Below are positions 1 to 5,260 of a stretch of DNA of 13,349 bases, piece by piece. The notes under the pieces were generated by a model. The model saw only the letters and a program-made list of their open reading frames with translations, searched no databases and had not been told where the DNA came from. Each line of letters starts with the position of its first letter. The stretch's first letter is position 1. The stretch is from an uncultured Alphaproteobacteria bacterium. GTDB taxonomy: Bacteria; Pseudomonadota; Alphaproteobacteria; RF32; CAG-239. The stretch lies in NCBI GenBank assembly GCA_900540425.1, contig UQFU01000046.1:1-13349 (forward strand). The letters are read 5' to 3'. The position numbers and the translations under genes were made by a program.

Positions 1-13
1 AATATTGACCTGG

Positions 14-35
14 ACTCCGGCTCGGAGGCCGGAGT
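14..35. repeat. Inverted repeat at left edge
   Basis: ACTCCGGC (14-21) and GCCGGAGT (28-35) are exact reverse complements around a 6-base loop, giving an 8-bp GC-rich stem. The right arm runs straight into the tandem repeat units that follow, so this looks like the head of a dispersed palindromic repeat. I infer a non-coding intergenic repeat. Its left end may lie outside the window. Confidence 0.6.
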
Positions 36-113
36 GACAGATAAAAAACAGGCCGGAGTGACAGATAAAAAACAGGCCGGAGTGACAGATAAAAAAATAG
101 GCCGGAGTGACAG
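27..113. repeat. 24-bp direct tandem repeat, about 3.5 copies
   Basis: Two identical 24-bp units (27-50 and 51-74) each read GGCCGGAGTGACAG followed by an A-rich tail. A third unit (75-99) is one base longer with a slightly changed tail, and a partial fourth (100-113) ends after GACAG. An open reading frame across these units is highly repetitive and basic (Thr-Asp-Lys-Lys type repeats) and is best read as spurious. Degenerate pieces of the same motif (ATGACCGGGAT, GAGATGACAGAG) continue to about 255, suggesting an old array. Confidence 0.75.
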
Positions 114-718
114 GAGGGGAAAAACGCCATGGTATGTAGAAGAGGGAAAACGTCGTGCTGTGACAGGAAAGAGGAAAATTCGAAGATCTCTTGACGTTTT
201 CTTACGAAAACGAGGGATGACCGGGATAAGAAAGGAGAGGGAGATGACAGAGCGAGGGAGAGGAGGTTGCGATCGAAGGATGTCTTAATAAAGAGAACTG
301 AAAATTTAGCGTGCCTCTATAAGAAGAGAGCAGAAAATGATGGGGGATTATATAGAAAAAGGTAGCTTGAATATGAAAAATAGAGTTTTGGGGCATTTTA
401 TTTGTTTATTCGGGAATTTAGAGAATGGAATCGGGAGGAAATTTGTTTTTGAACGGGAAATAAGTTGAAAAAATTAGTGTAGAGAGTAGAAGTTTAGGAA
501 AAATTTTGAATTGCGACTCGTAATTTGTTTCTATATAAGGGCAAAATTTTAAGTGTCCCTGTGGAAAAAAATAAAATTATTTGGGGTGAAAATGATTTTT
601 TTATGGCTTTTCAAAAAGGTGTGATTTTCTTGCAAATCCAGGCTGGATATTGTGTTTTAAGTGATTATATATCAGCCGGTGTTAATATTTTTCGATATGT
701 GGTGTCGAACTTTGCGTA
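114..718. other. AT-rich intergenic region, no supported gene
   Basis: About 600 bases with no convincing coding region. Open frames are short (65 codons or fewer), start mostly at TTG, have no good ribosome binding site, and encode low-complexity or repeat-derived sequence. Decayed copies of the left-edge repeat occur up to about 255; beyond that the sequence is A/T-rich with no clear hairpin or terminator. Confidence 0.5.
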
Positions 719-746
719 TTGAAAGTTTTCTTTTTTTGATTAAACT
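719..746 (+). promoter_or_regulatory. Candidate sigma-70 promoter of first cold-shock gene
   Basis: TTGAAA (719-724) and TAAACT (741-746) are separated by 16 bases. The -35 matches consensus at 5 of 6 positions and the -10 at 4 of 6. The predicted start, about 752-753, falls on the first bases of a strong hairpin. AT-rich sequence makes chance matches likely. Confidence 0.3.
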
Positions 747-750
747 ATCA

Positions 751-796
751 GTTGTCAGGGCAAAAGCCTTGATAACCGAATAACCTTTCTGGAAGG
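751..796 (+). promoter_or_regulatory. Structured 5' leader of first cold-shock gene
   Basis: An 11-bp stem pairs 751-761 (GTTGTCAGGGC) with 766-776 (GCCTTGATAAC) around an AAAA loop, with two G-U pairs. It is followed by CCTT (784-787), which can pair with AAGG (793-796), part of the ribosome binding site of the gene starting at 806. The first hairpin has no T-run, so it is not a normal terminator. I infer a leader that protects the 5' end of the message, and possibly a weak translational control hairpin. Temperature dependence is plausible for a cold-shock gene but not shown. Confidence 0.45.
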
Positions 797-805
797 AAAT
801 ATAAA

Positions 806-1009
806 ATGTTTTTTGGAAATGTGAAATGGTATAATATGCAAAAGGGTTACGGGTTCATTATTCCTGATGACGCTTCTAAAGATATTTTTGTTCATGCTAC
901 CCAATTGGAAAAGATTGGTTTGAGATCTGTGGCAACCGGACAAAGAATAGCTTATGAACCGTATAATGACCGTGGCCGCATAGCTGCCGGTAATCTTAAA
1001 CTTTTATAA
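806..1009 (+). CDS. Cold-shock domain protein (CspA family), copy 1
   Basis: A 67-residue, single-domain cold-shock protein. Family members are cytoplasmic OB-fold proteins that bind single-stranded RNA or DNA and melt mRNA structure. The RNA-binding motifs are clear: KGYGFI (RNP1, residues 13-18) and DIFVH (RNP2, 26-30), together with the N-terminal VKWY strand. Length is normal for the family. ATG at 806 is preceded by GGAAGGA (791-797) at good spacing. A strong hairpin lies in the leader and an intrinsic terminator follows, so the gene is probably monocistronic. It shares about 39 of 67 residues with the second cold-shock gene at 2322, with no gaps, so the two are paralogues. The tail (DRGRIAAG) is shared by both. 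Role at low temperature is inferred; many such proteins are constitutive or stationary-phase. Confidence 0.93.
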   Translation: MFFGNVKWYNMQKGYGFIIPDDASKDIFVHATQLEKIGLRSVATGQRIAYEPYNDRGRIAAGNLKLL

Positions 1010-1033
1010 TTCTTAAAGCTATTTGGACTCATC

Positions 1034-1062
1034 AACAAGCCGCTTTTGCGGCTTGTTTGTTT
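1034..1062 (+). terminator. Intrinsic terminator after cold-shock copy 1
   Basis: AACAAGCCGC (1034-1043) pairs perfectly with GCGGCTTGTT (1048-1057) around a TTTT loop, giving a 10-bp GC-rich stem followed by a T-rich but interrupted tail. It lies 25 bases past the stop codon at 1009 and before the convergent gene ending at 1087. Confidence 0.8.
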
Positions 1063-1086
1063 ATATGAGGCGTTTGCGAAAAGGGG

Positions 1087-1782
1087 TTATTCTCCGGTTG
1101 TTTGCTCGAACTTATTGCAGATGTCGTATTCCATTGCATAATTGGTGCTGTTGTCGAGTTTTTGGTGTTCTTGTTCCCGGGCGAGGTTAAATTTCTCGAT
1201 GATCGGCATCAATTTAATGGCGTAGTAGCGTTGGAGCAGCGCCAGAGCTAGCCGGTCATCGGTTGGGGTGCTGATTTTTACGGAGCGGGCCTGGCGGATT
1301 ATTTTTTCGGCAGCGCTGCGGATAATTGGCAAAAAATATTGCATGGTTAAAATGTTTATTCGTTGGTGGGTTTGTTCGTGGCGGATAATCAGGGAAAAAC
1401 GGCAGCTGTCTACGGGATATTCTTTGGCGACATATATTGTGGGGTTGGAATAGCCGAAATAGACTTCGATTTCGTCGGGGATAATGCAGTAGTCGTTATC
1501 GGAAATTTTGATACCGTGGGCGGTATTTATACGGATTGATCCGAGGGTTGTTGCAGTTGCCAAGCCATCGATGAGAATGCCTTTTTCCGGGCGGCTGCTC
1601 ATGGCTTGGATTTGATGCTGGGGGGTAGATATGTCATGGACAAGCTGGCCGTAAGAGGTTTTGAAGATAATATGCGGGTTAGGGTTGAGAGCATCGCAGG
1701 AGACGGTGCCGATTTCTGCCGCGTGTGACGGCAACGAAAAAACGGCCAGAGCCGACAGCAGGAAAAATGCAAGTTTGGGCAT
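1087..1782 (-). CDS. Exported HExxH putative zinc metallopeptidase, copy 1
   Basis: 231 residues with a Sec signal peptide (residues 1 to about 21, hydrophobic core then SHAA), so periplasmic or secreted. Residues 135-139 are HEQTH, the HExxH zinc-protease signature, in a helix-like setting (IIRHEQTHQRIN). A second conserved segment near the C-terminus (REQEHQKLDxxT, about 202-213) could supply further metal or structural residues. Four cysteines (29, 99, 127, 222) are all conserved in the paralogue at 3818-4558, suggesting two disulfides. The layout of HExxH followed by a D-x-x-T segment recalls DUF922-type secreted proteases, but that link is from memory and tentative. AAGAGA lies about 9 bases before the ATG. 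The gene is divergent from the small exported protein gene at 1871 with an 88-base gap. Protease activity is inferred from the motif only. Confidence 0.75.
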   Translation of the reverse strand: MPKLAFFLLSALAVFSLPSHAAEIGTVSCDALNPNPHIIFKTSYGQLVHDISTPQHQIQAMSSRPEKGILIDGLATATTLGSIRINTAHGIKISDNDYCIIPDEIEVYFGYSNPTIYVAKEYPVDSCRFSLIIRHEQTHQRINILTMQYFLPIIRSAAEKIIRQARSVKISTPTDDRLALALLQRYYAIKLMPIIEKFNLAREQEHQKLDNSTNYAMEYDICNKFEQTTGE

Positions 1783-1870
1783 ATGTTTGTTCTCTTTTGA
1801 ATGACAATGACAGGATATTATTAAAATATTAAAATAATTTTACTAAAATATCTTTTCAGAGGGAATAAGA
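1783..1870. promoter_or_regulatory. Divergent promoter region of copy 1 pair
   Basis: An 88-base, strongly AT-rich gap separates two divergent start codons and must hold the promoters of both genes. The string GATATTATTAA (1814-1824) also occurs in the equivalent gap of copy 2 (4608-4618). AGAGGG (1858-1863) is the ribosome binding site of the rightward gene. I cannot place -35/-10 boxes with confidence. Confidence 0.5.
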
Positions 1871-2185
1871 ATGAAGATTTTATTAAGTTGCAGCATATTA
1901 TGGGCCGGTATTGCCGGGGCAGTATCGGCAGGAGCGCAGGAAGTGCAGTTTGATGCCGAACTGGCAGCACGTTATCAGGCGGAGGCAGAGGTGGAAGCCG
2001 AAGATCTGCTGCAACGGTTTCAGAGTTCGGTTAAGCCGCGTTATCAAACCGCTTATGAAGATTATCTTTATGATTTGCAGGTTATCGCCCAAACCGGGAG
2101 GGCGCCTGACAATGAAGCTTTGTATGATGATTTGCGCGTGATGAACAATAATGAAACATTTATTTATGCTGATAGTCAAGACTAA
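1871..2185 (+). CDS. Small exported protein, partner of HExxH protein, copy 1
   Basis: 104 residues, no family recognised. The N-terminus is a signal peptide (hydrophobic about 3-19, small residues about 17-22), so the mature protein of roughly 80 residues should be periplasmic or secreted. The mature part is acidic and mostly helical in character, with no cysteine. Residues 61-104 align without gaps to residues 88-131 of the small protein at 4676-5089, with 22 of 44 positions identical, including an AY-x2-YL-x-DL-x-VIA core and an IY-x-DS-x-D end. ATG at 1871 has AGAGGG seven bases upstream. It is transcribed away from the HExxH gene, and that arrangement is repeated in copy 2, so a functional link (substrate, inhibitor, chaperone or co-factor) is inferred but unproven. 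Confidence 0.75.
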   Translation: MKILLSCSILWAGIAGAVSAGAQEVQFDAELAARYQAEAEVEAEDLLQRFQSSVKPRYQTAYEDYLYDLQVIAQTGRAPDNEALYDDLRVMNNNETFIYADSQD

Positions 2186-2228
2186 ATTTTAGTGTAATCT
2201 CATATACCAGCTATACAAGTATTTATTG

Positions 2229-2257
2229 TTGACCATGATTAGTTGTGGCGATAGTGT
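2229..2257 (+). promoter_or_regulatory. Candidate promoter of second cold-shock gene
   Basis: TTGACC (2229-2234) and TAGTGT (2252-2257) are 17 bases apart. The -35 is good and the -10 weak. The predicted start near 2264 again coincides with the base of a hairpin (2262-2280), as in the first cold-shock gene. Confidence 0.35.
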
Positions 2258-2261
2258 TGCT

Positions 2262-2280
2262 TTGTGCCGAAAAGGTACAA
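2262..2280 (+). promoter_or_regulatory. Leader hairpin of second cold-shock gene
   Basis: TTGTGCC (2262-2268) pairs with GGTACAA (2274-2280) around a GAAAA loop (7 bp, one G-U). It lies about 41 bases before the start codon at 2322. It is weaker than the copy 1 leader hairpin and differs in sequence, but holds the same place relative to the predicted transcript start. Confidence 0.35.
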
Positions 2281-2321
2281 GTATTTGTTACGTACTGAAT
2301 TTTTTTATAGGAGATTGCTTG

Positions 2322-2525
2322 ATGAAGCAAGGTACAGTTAAGTGGTACGACAGTAAAAAAGGTTATGGATTTATTTCTCCCGATGGTGAAGCAAAGGACG
2401 TTTTTGTTCATGTAAGCCAGCTGGAAAAGGCGGGCTTACCCGGGCTTGACAGTGCTCAGAGAGTGGGGTTTGAAATTTATGATGACCGCGGGAGAATTGC
2501 GGCCGGACAAATTAAAATTCTGTAA
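2322..2525 (+). CDS. Cold-shock domain protein (CspA family), copy 2
   Basis: A 67-residue cold-shock domain protein, paralogue of the one at 806 (about 58% identical). RNP1 is KGYGFI (residues 13-18) and RNP2 is DVFVH (26-30); the VKWY strand is present. The open frame extends upstream to 2226, but ATG at 2322 is chosen because it gives the normal family length, starts at the usual MxxGxVKWY position and follows TAGGAG (2308-2313). It should act as a cytoplasmic single-stranded nucleic acid-binding protein or RNA chaperone. It has its own candidate promoter, a leader hairpin and a strong terminator, so it is probably monocistronic, although no terminator separates it from the upstream small exported protein gene. 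Confidence 0.93.
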   Translation: MKQGTVKWYDSKKGYGFISPDGEAKDVFVHVSQLEKAGLPGLDSAQRVGFEIYDDRGRIAAGQIKIL

Positions 2526-2547
2526 TCCGATTTTAATATAACTCCTG

Positions 2548-2584
2548 AAGTAAGCTGTAGTCTGAAGCTGCAGCTTACTTTTTT
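2548..2584 (+). terminator. Intrinsic terminator after cold-shock copy 2
   Basis: AAGTAAGCTGTAG (2548-2560) pairs with CTGCAGCTTACTT (2568-2580), a 13-bp stem with one G-U pair and a 7-base loop, followed by a run of six T (2579-2584). It lies 23 bases past the stop codon at 2525. Confidence 0.88.
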
Positions 2585-2640
2585 GGTATATAAAAAATAA
2601 TTGATAAATAAGCCGGGGCGCTTATATTTATATTCAGCAC

Positions 2641-2650
2641 GGAGGCGAGG
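2641..2650 (+). promoter_or_regulatory. Ribosome binding site that sets the MFS start
   Basis: GGAGGCGAGG ends one base before ATG 2652; the GGAGG core is 6 bases away. This favours 2652 over the upstream TTG at 2601 and over the in-frame ATG at 2661. Confidence 0.65.
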
Positions 2651-2651
2651 T

Positions 2652-3821
2652 ATGATTTCTATGCAAAACAGCGAACCGATTTTTACATACAATTTTTTTC
2701 TGATTACATTTATTAACTTTATGGTGTTTTTTTGTTTTCAGATGGTTTTTCCGATATTGCCGCTTTATGTTCAGAAGCTTGGCGGCAGCGATGCCGTGGT
2801 GGGGATGGTTTTGGGGATTTTTACATTTTCTACGGTTTTGGCGCGTCCGCTGACCGGATATTTGTTGGATCGCCATCGTAAGAAATTTATACTAGTAGGC
2901 AGCTTGAGCGTTTTTGCCATGGTTATTTTCTCATACGGGTTGACGGCCAGTATAGGTGCTCTTATGGTCGTGCGGATTATTCACGGTTTTGGATGGGGAT
3001 TTGCCGGGACGACGACTTCGACGATTGCCAGCGAAATGATTCCCAAAGCCCGTTTTGGGGAAGGAATGGGGTATTTTTCTTTGGCAAACTCTTTGGCAAT
3101 GGCGCTGGCGCCGGCTTCCGGCATTTATATTGAAATGCGTTACGGCGATGCTTCGGTTTTTTTTACCGCTGCCGTTTTTGGGGTTTTGGCATTTGCTGCC
3201 GCTTTTTTTCTGAAATGCAAGTCTCCGGAGGTTGTTCGACCGGCAGTTAACGGTGGGTTGTATGAAAAAGAGGCAATTATTCCCGGAGTTATGTTGTTTT
3301 GGGTGGCAATGGCTTATGGCGGCGTGATTAGTTTTCTGCCGTTGTTTGCCGCAGAGAAGGGAATTCAAAATATTGGCGGTTTTTTTGTCGTTTATGCCCT
3401 TTCGATTTTGTTGACAAGGCCGTTGATGGGAAAAATGGTTGACCGTTGGGGATTTGATTATACCGTTATTCCGGGATTTGTATGTTTGTTGATTGCGCTG
3501 GTTTTGTTGGCGGATTTGCGCAGCAGCCGGATGCTGATGGTGGTGGCCGTGATTTACGGTACGGGGTTTGGGGCAATGATTACCAGTTTGCAGACAATGG
3601 CGGTCAGGGACGTTCCGCGCAACCGAATTGGTGCTGCCAATGCGACACTTTTTACCGGAAATGATTTGGGAATCGGTTTAGGAGTTATGCTTTTGGGTAT
3701 GGTTGCCGAAGCATGGGGATATCGCGATATGTATTTATTTACGGCATTTCCGTTGTTGGCTGCTTTGATTTTTTATGTCCTTTTTGTGCGGGGGCATAAG
3801 TTGAAGCTGAAAGAAGCTTAA
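2652..3821 (+). CDS. Major facilitator superfamily (MFS) transporter
   Basis: 389 residues, about 12 hydrophobic segments, so an inner-membrane secondary transporter. The MFS signature loop between helices 2 and 3 is present (GYLLDRHRKK, residues 69-78), with a degenerate second copy in the C-terminal half (GKMVDRWG, 260-267). R108 in helix 4 (VVRIIHGFGWG) matches motif B, and ALAPASG (151-157) in helix 5 resembles motif C of drug/proton antiporters, which suggests export. The overall look is of YfcJ/YwoG-type efflux or uncharacterised exporters; the substrate cannot be told. The stop codon at 3819-3821 overlaps the stop of the convergent gene at 3818, leaving no room for a terminator. It interrupts copy 2 of the duplicated block and has no counterpart in copy 1. 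Confidence 0.9.
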   Translation: MISMQNSEPIFTYNFFLITFINFMVFFCFQMVFPILPLYVQKLGGSDAVVGMVLGIFTFSTVLARPLTGYLLDRHRKKFILVGSLSVFAMVIFSYGLTASIGALMVVRIIHGFGWGFAGTTTSTIASEMIPKARFGEGMGYFSLANSLAMALAPASGIYIEMRYGDASVFFTAAVFGVLAFAAAFFLKCKSPEVVRPAVNGGLYEKEAIIPGVMLFWVAMAYGGVISFLPLFAAEKGIQNIGGFFVVYALSILLTRPLMGKMVDRWGFDYTVIPGFVCLLIALVLLADLRSSRMLMVVAVIYGTGFGAMITSLQTMAVRDVPRNRIGAANATLFTGNDLGIGLGVMLLGMVAEAWGYRDMYLFTAFPLLAALIFYVLFVRGHKLKLKEA

Positions 3822-4558
3822 TACGGGCCGTTTGCGGTACGGAGCGCTTTTTCCCGCCGGCGGTTATATGACTGACACAGTTTTTCATCAATTTTATAGC
3901 CGGTTACTTCGTCAAACTTGCGATGTTCCTGTTCTCTGATTTGGTCAAAAGCGTCCAAAATGGGTTTGACGGCGGCAATGTATTCGTCTTGAAGTTTTTT
4001 AATGTCCTGATTAACGTTTCCCTTGCCCTTGATGACAATCGGATTAATGTTTTGTGTTGCCTGAATGATGGCATCTTTCATCAGCGGCAGCAGGTATTGC
4101 AGCGTATAGATGTTGATTTGCTGGTGAACCTGCTGATGGCGCAGCATGACCGAGAATTCGCAGGGTTTGGAACGGAATTCCTTGGCAATGTAGATAAGAG
4201 GATCTTTATAGCCGATGAAAACTTCTATTTCTTCGGGGATAAGGCAGACATTTTCTTCGGAGATATATTCGGTTATGGCTGAGCTAAGCTTGACATAACC
4301 GTCCGATTGGATTGTGTGATGGCTGGAATCCAGGAAAAGTTTTTCCGGAACGGTTTGGGACTTCTTTATTTCCCGGAGCTGTTTTTCTTCTGTAGAAACA
4401 TCATGAACCAACTGTCCGTAGGCCGTTTTGAATACGATGTGCAACGGAACTTTCATTGCTTCGCAAGAGAAGAAACGTTCTGCTTCGAAGGCAGCCCGGG
4501 CGTTGCCGGAAAACAGCAAAAAACTCAAGGCCAGGAGTGTAAACAATTTTTCTTTCAT
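3818..4558 (-). CDS. Exported paralogue of HExxH protein with HQxxH motif, copy 2
   Basis: 246 residues with a signal peptide (1 to about 22, ending NARA), so exported. It is a clear paralogue of the protein at 1087-1782: the segment around the motif (residues 104-163) matches at 32 of 60 positions without gaps, and all four cysteines (32, 105, 133, 228) are kept. The metal motif reads HQQVH (141-145): both histidines are present but the catalytic Glu of HExxH is Gln (codon CAG where copy 1 has GAA). The C-terminal REQEH-x-K-x-D-x2-T segment (about 208-219) is intact. I infer a zinc-binding but catalytically inactive or altered protein. The ribosome binding site is weak. It is divergent from the small exported protein gene at 4676 (117-base gap) and its stop overlaps that of the convergent MFS gene. 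Confidence 0.75.
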   Translation of the reverse strand: MKEKLFTLLALSFLLFSGNARAAFEAERFFSCEAMKVPLHIVFKTAYGQLVHDVSTEEKQLREIKKSQTVPEKLFLDSSHHTIQSDGYVKLSSAITEYISEENVCLIPEEIEVFIGYKDPLIYIAKEFRSKPCEFSVMLRHQQVHQQINIYTLQYLLPLMKDAIIQATQNINPIVIKGKGNVNQDIKKLQDEYIAAVKPILDAFDQIREQEHRKFDEVTGYKIDEKLCQSYNRRREKALRTANGPY

Positions 4559-4675
4559 CGGGTTTTCTTTAGTTTTATTAAAAGAATATATTTTATAATA
4601 TAATACAGATATTATTAATTTGTTAAAAATATTTGATTATATTTGTCTTATCATAATAAAAATGCAGGTGTAAAA
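4559..4675. promoter_or_regulatory. Divergent promoter region of copy 2 pair
   Basis: An extremely AT-rich 117-base gap between divergent start codons. It contains overlapping TATAAT boxes on the plus strand (4594-4599 and 4599-4604) and GATATTATTAA (4608-4618), an 11-base string also found in the copy 1 gap. Exact -35 elements are unclear. Confidence 0.45.
4666..4670 (+). promoter_or_regulatory. Ribosome binding site for GTG start
   Basis: AGGTG lies five bases before GTG 4676. This favours the GTG over the upstream in-frame TTG at 4643, which would place a dozen polar residues ahead of the signal peptide. Confidence 0.5.
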
Positions 4676-5089
4676 GTGAAAAGAAATGTATTTATTCTGA
4701 CAGCGGGCGCTGCGTTTGGGATTTTGGCCTTGGTTTTCCGTGCCGAAGCCGTGACGGATGATATTGTTTATGAGATTGAGGTTGATTTGCCCCAGAAGCA
4801 GGTGGTGAAGACAGAAAGACAGCTGATTGAGGAACAAGAGAAAAAGCGTATGGATAATGCTCGCAAAGCCGGGGAAGCGGCGGCCGAGATGATGAAACAA
4901 AATTATAAGATTCTGGATACGCCGAATTTTCCGGGAGCGTATTATTATTATCTGGAAGATTTGAAAGTGATTGCTGAAAAGGGGCTGGCACCGGAAAGGC
5001 TGAATTTGTTTCGGGATTTGGAATTGATGAATTCCAAAGACGTTTACATTTATTATGACAGCAACGATGATTACAGTTTGCGGCACTAA
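4676..5089 (+). CDS. Small exported protein, partner of HExxH paralogue, copy 2
   Basis: 137 residues from the GTG start; no family recognised. A signal peptide covers residues 1 to about 25 (KR, hydrophobic core, then RAEA). The mature protein has a charged, coiled-coil-like helix (about 40-75, rich in Glu, Lys and Gln) and then the conserved C-terminal module (88-131) shared with the small protein at 1871-2185. The N-terminal helix is longer than in copy 1. There is no cysteine in the mature protein. It ends in a Tyr/Asp-rich segment (YIYYDSNDDY). It sits divergent to the HQxxH gene as copy 1 sits to the HExxH gene. Role unknown; a partner or ligand of the HExxH-family protein is inferred from conserved gene order. 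Confidence 0.75.
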   Translation: MKRNVFILTAGAAFGILALVFRAEAVTDDIVYEIEVDLPQKQVVKTERQLIEEQEKKRMDNARKAGEAAAEMMKQNYKILDTPNFPGAYYYYLEDLKVIAEKGLAPERLNLFRDLELMNSKDVYIYYDSNDDYSLRH

Positions 5090-5225
5090 TTGGACATTTT
5101 TTAGTTAAGTTGAAAATTCGCTCTTGCTTTTGGGGGGCGGATAACGTAATATACATTCCGATTTAAATATTATTGTGGAGATTATGCTGATTATCATTAA
5201 CATCAACCATGATAATATTGTTATG

Positions 5226-5239
5226 AAATAAATTTATTT
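5226..5239. promoter_or_regulatory. 14-bp perfect palindrome upstream of 5261 gene
   Basis: AAATAAATTTATTT reads the same on both strands and ends 21 bases before the start codon at 5261. It could be an operator, but palindromes of A and T arise easily in sequence this AT-rich. Confidence 0.2.
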
Positions 5240-5260
5240 ATTAATTAAAAACAATACAAG

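Noticed and set aside
34..288. 84-codon open frame across the left-edge repeats
   Set aside because: It is made of repeat units (Thr-Asp-Lys-Lys type) and basic low-complexity sequence, has no ribosome binding site, and its reading frame follows from the repeat itself.
337..468. 43-codon open frame starting with two ATG codons
   Set aside because: It has a weak purine-rich upstream stretch but no recognisable composition, domain or neighbour support; such frames are expected by chance here.
525..722. 65-codon open frame with TTG start
   Set aside because: No ribosome binding site, AT-driven composition, and no signal peptide or motif; it also overlaps the candidate promoter of the first cold-shock gene.
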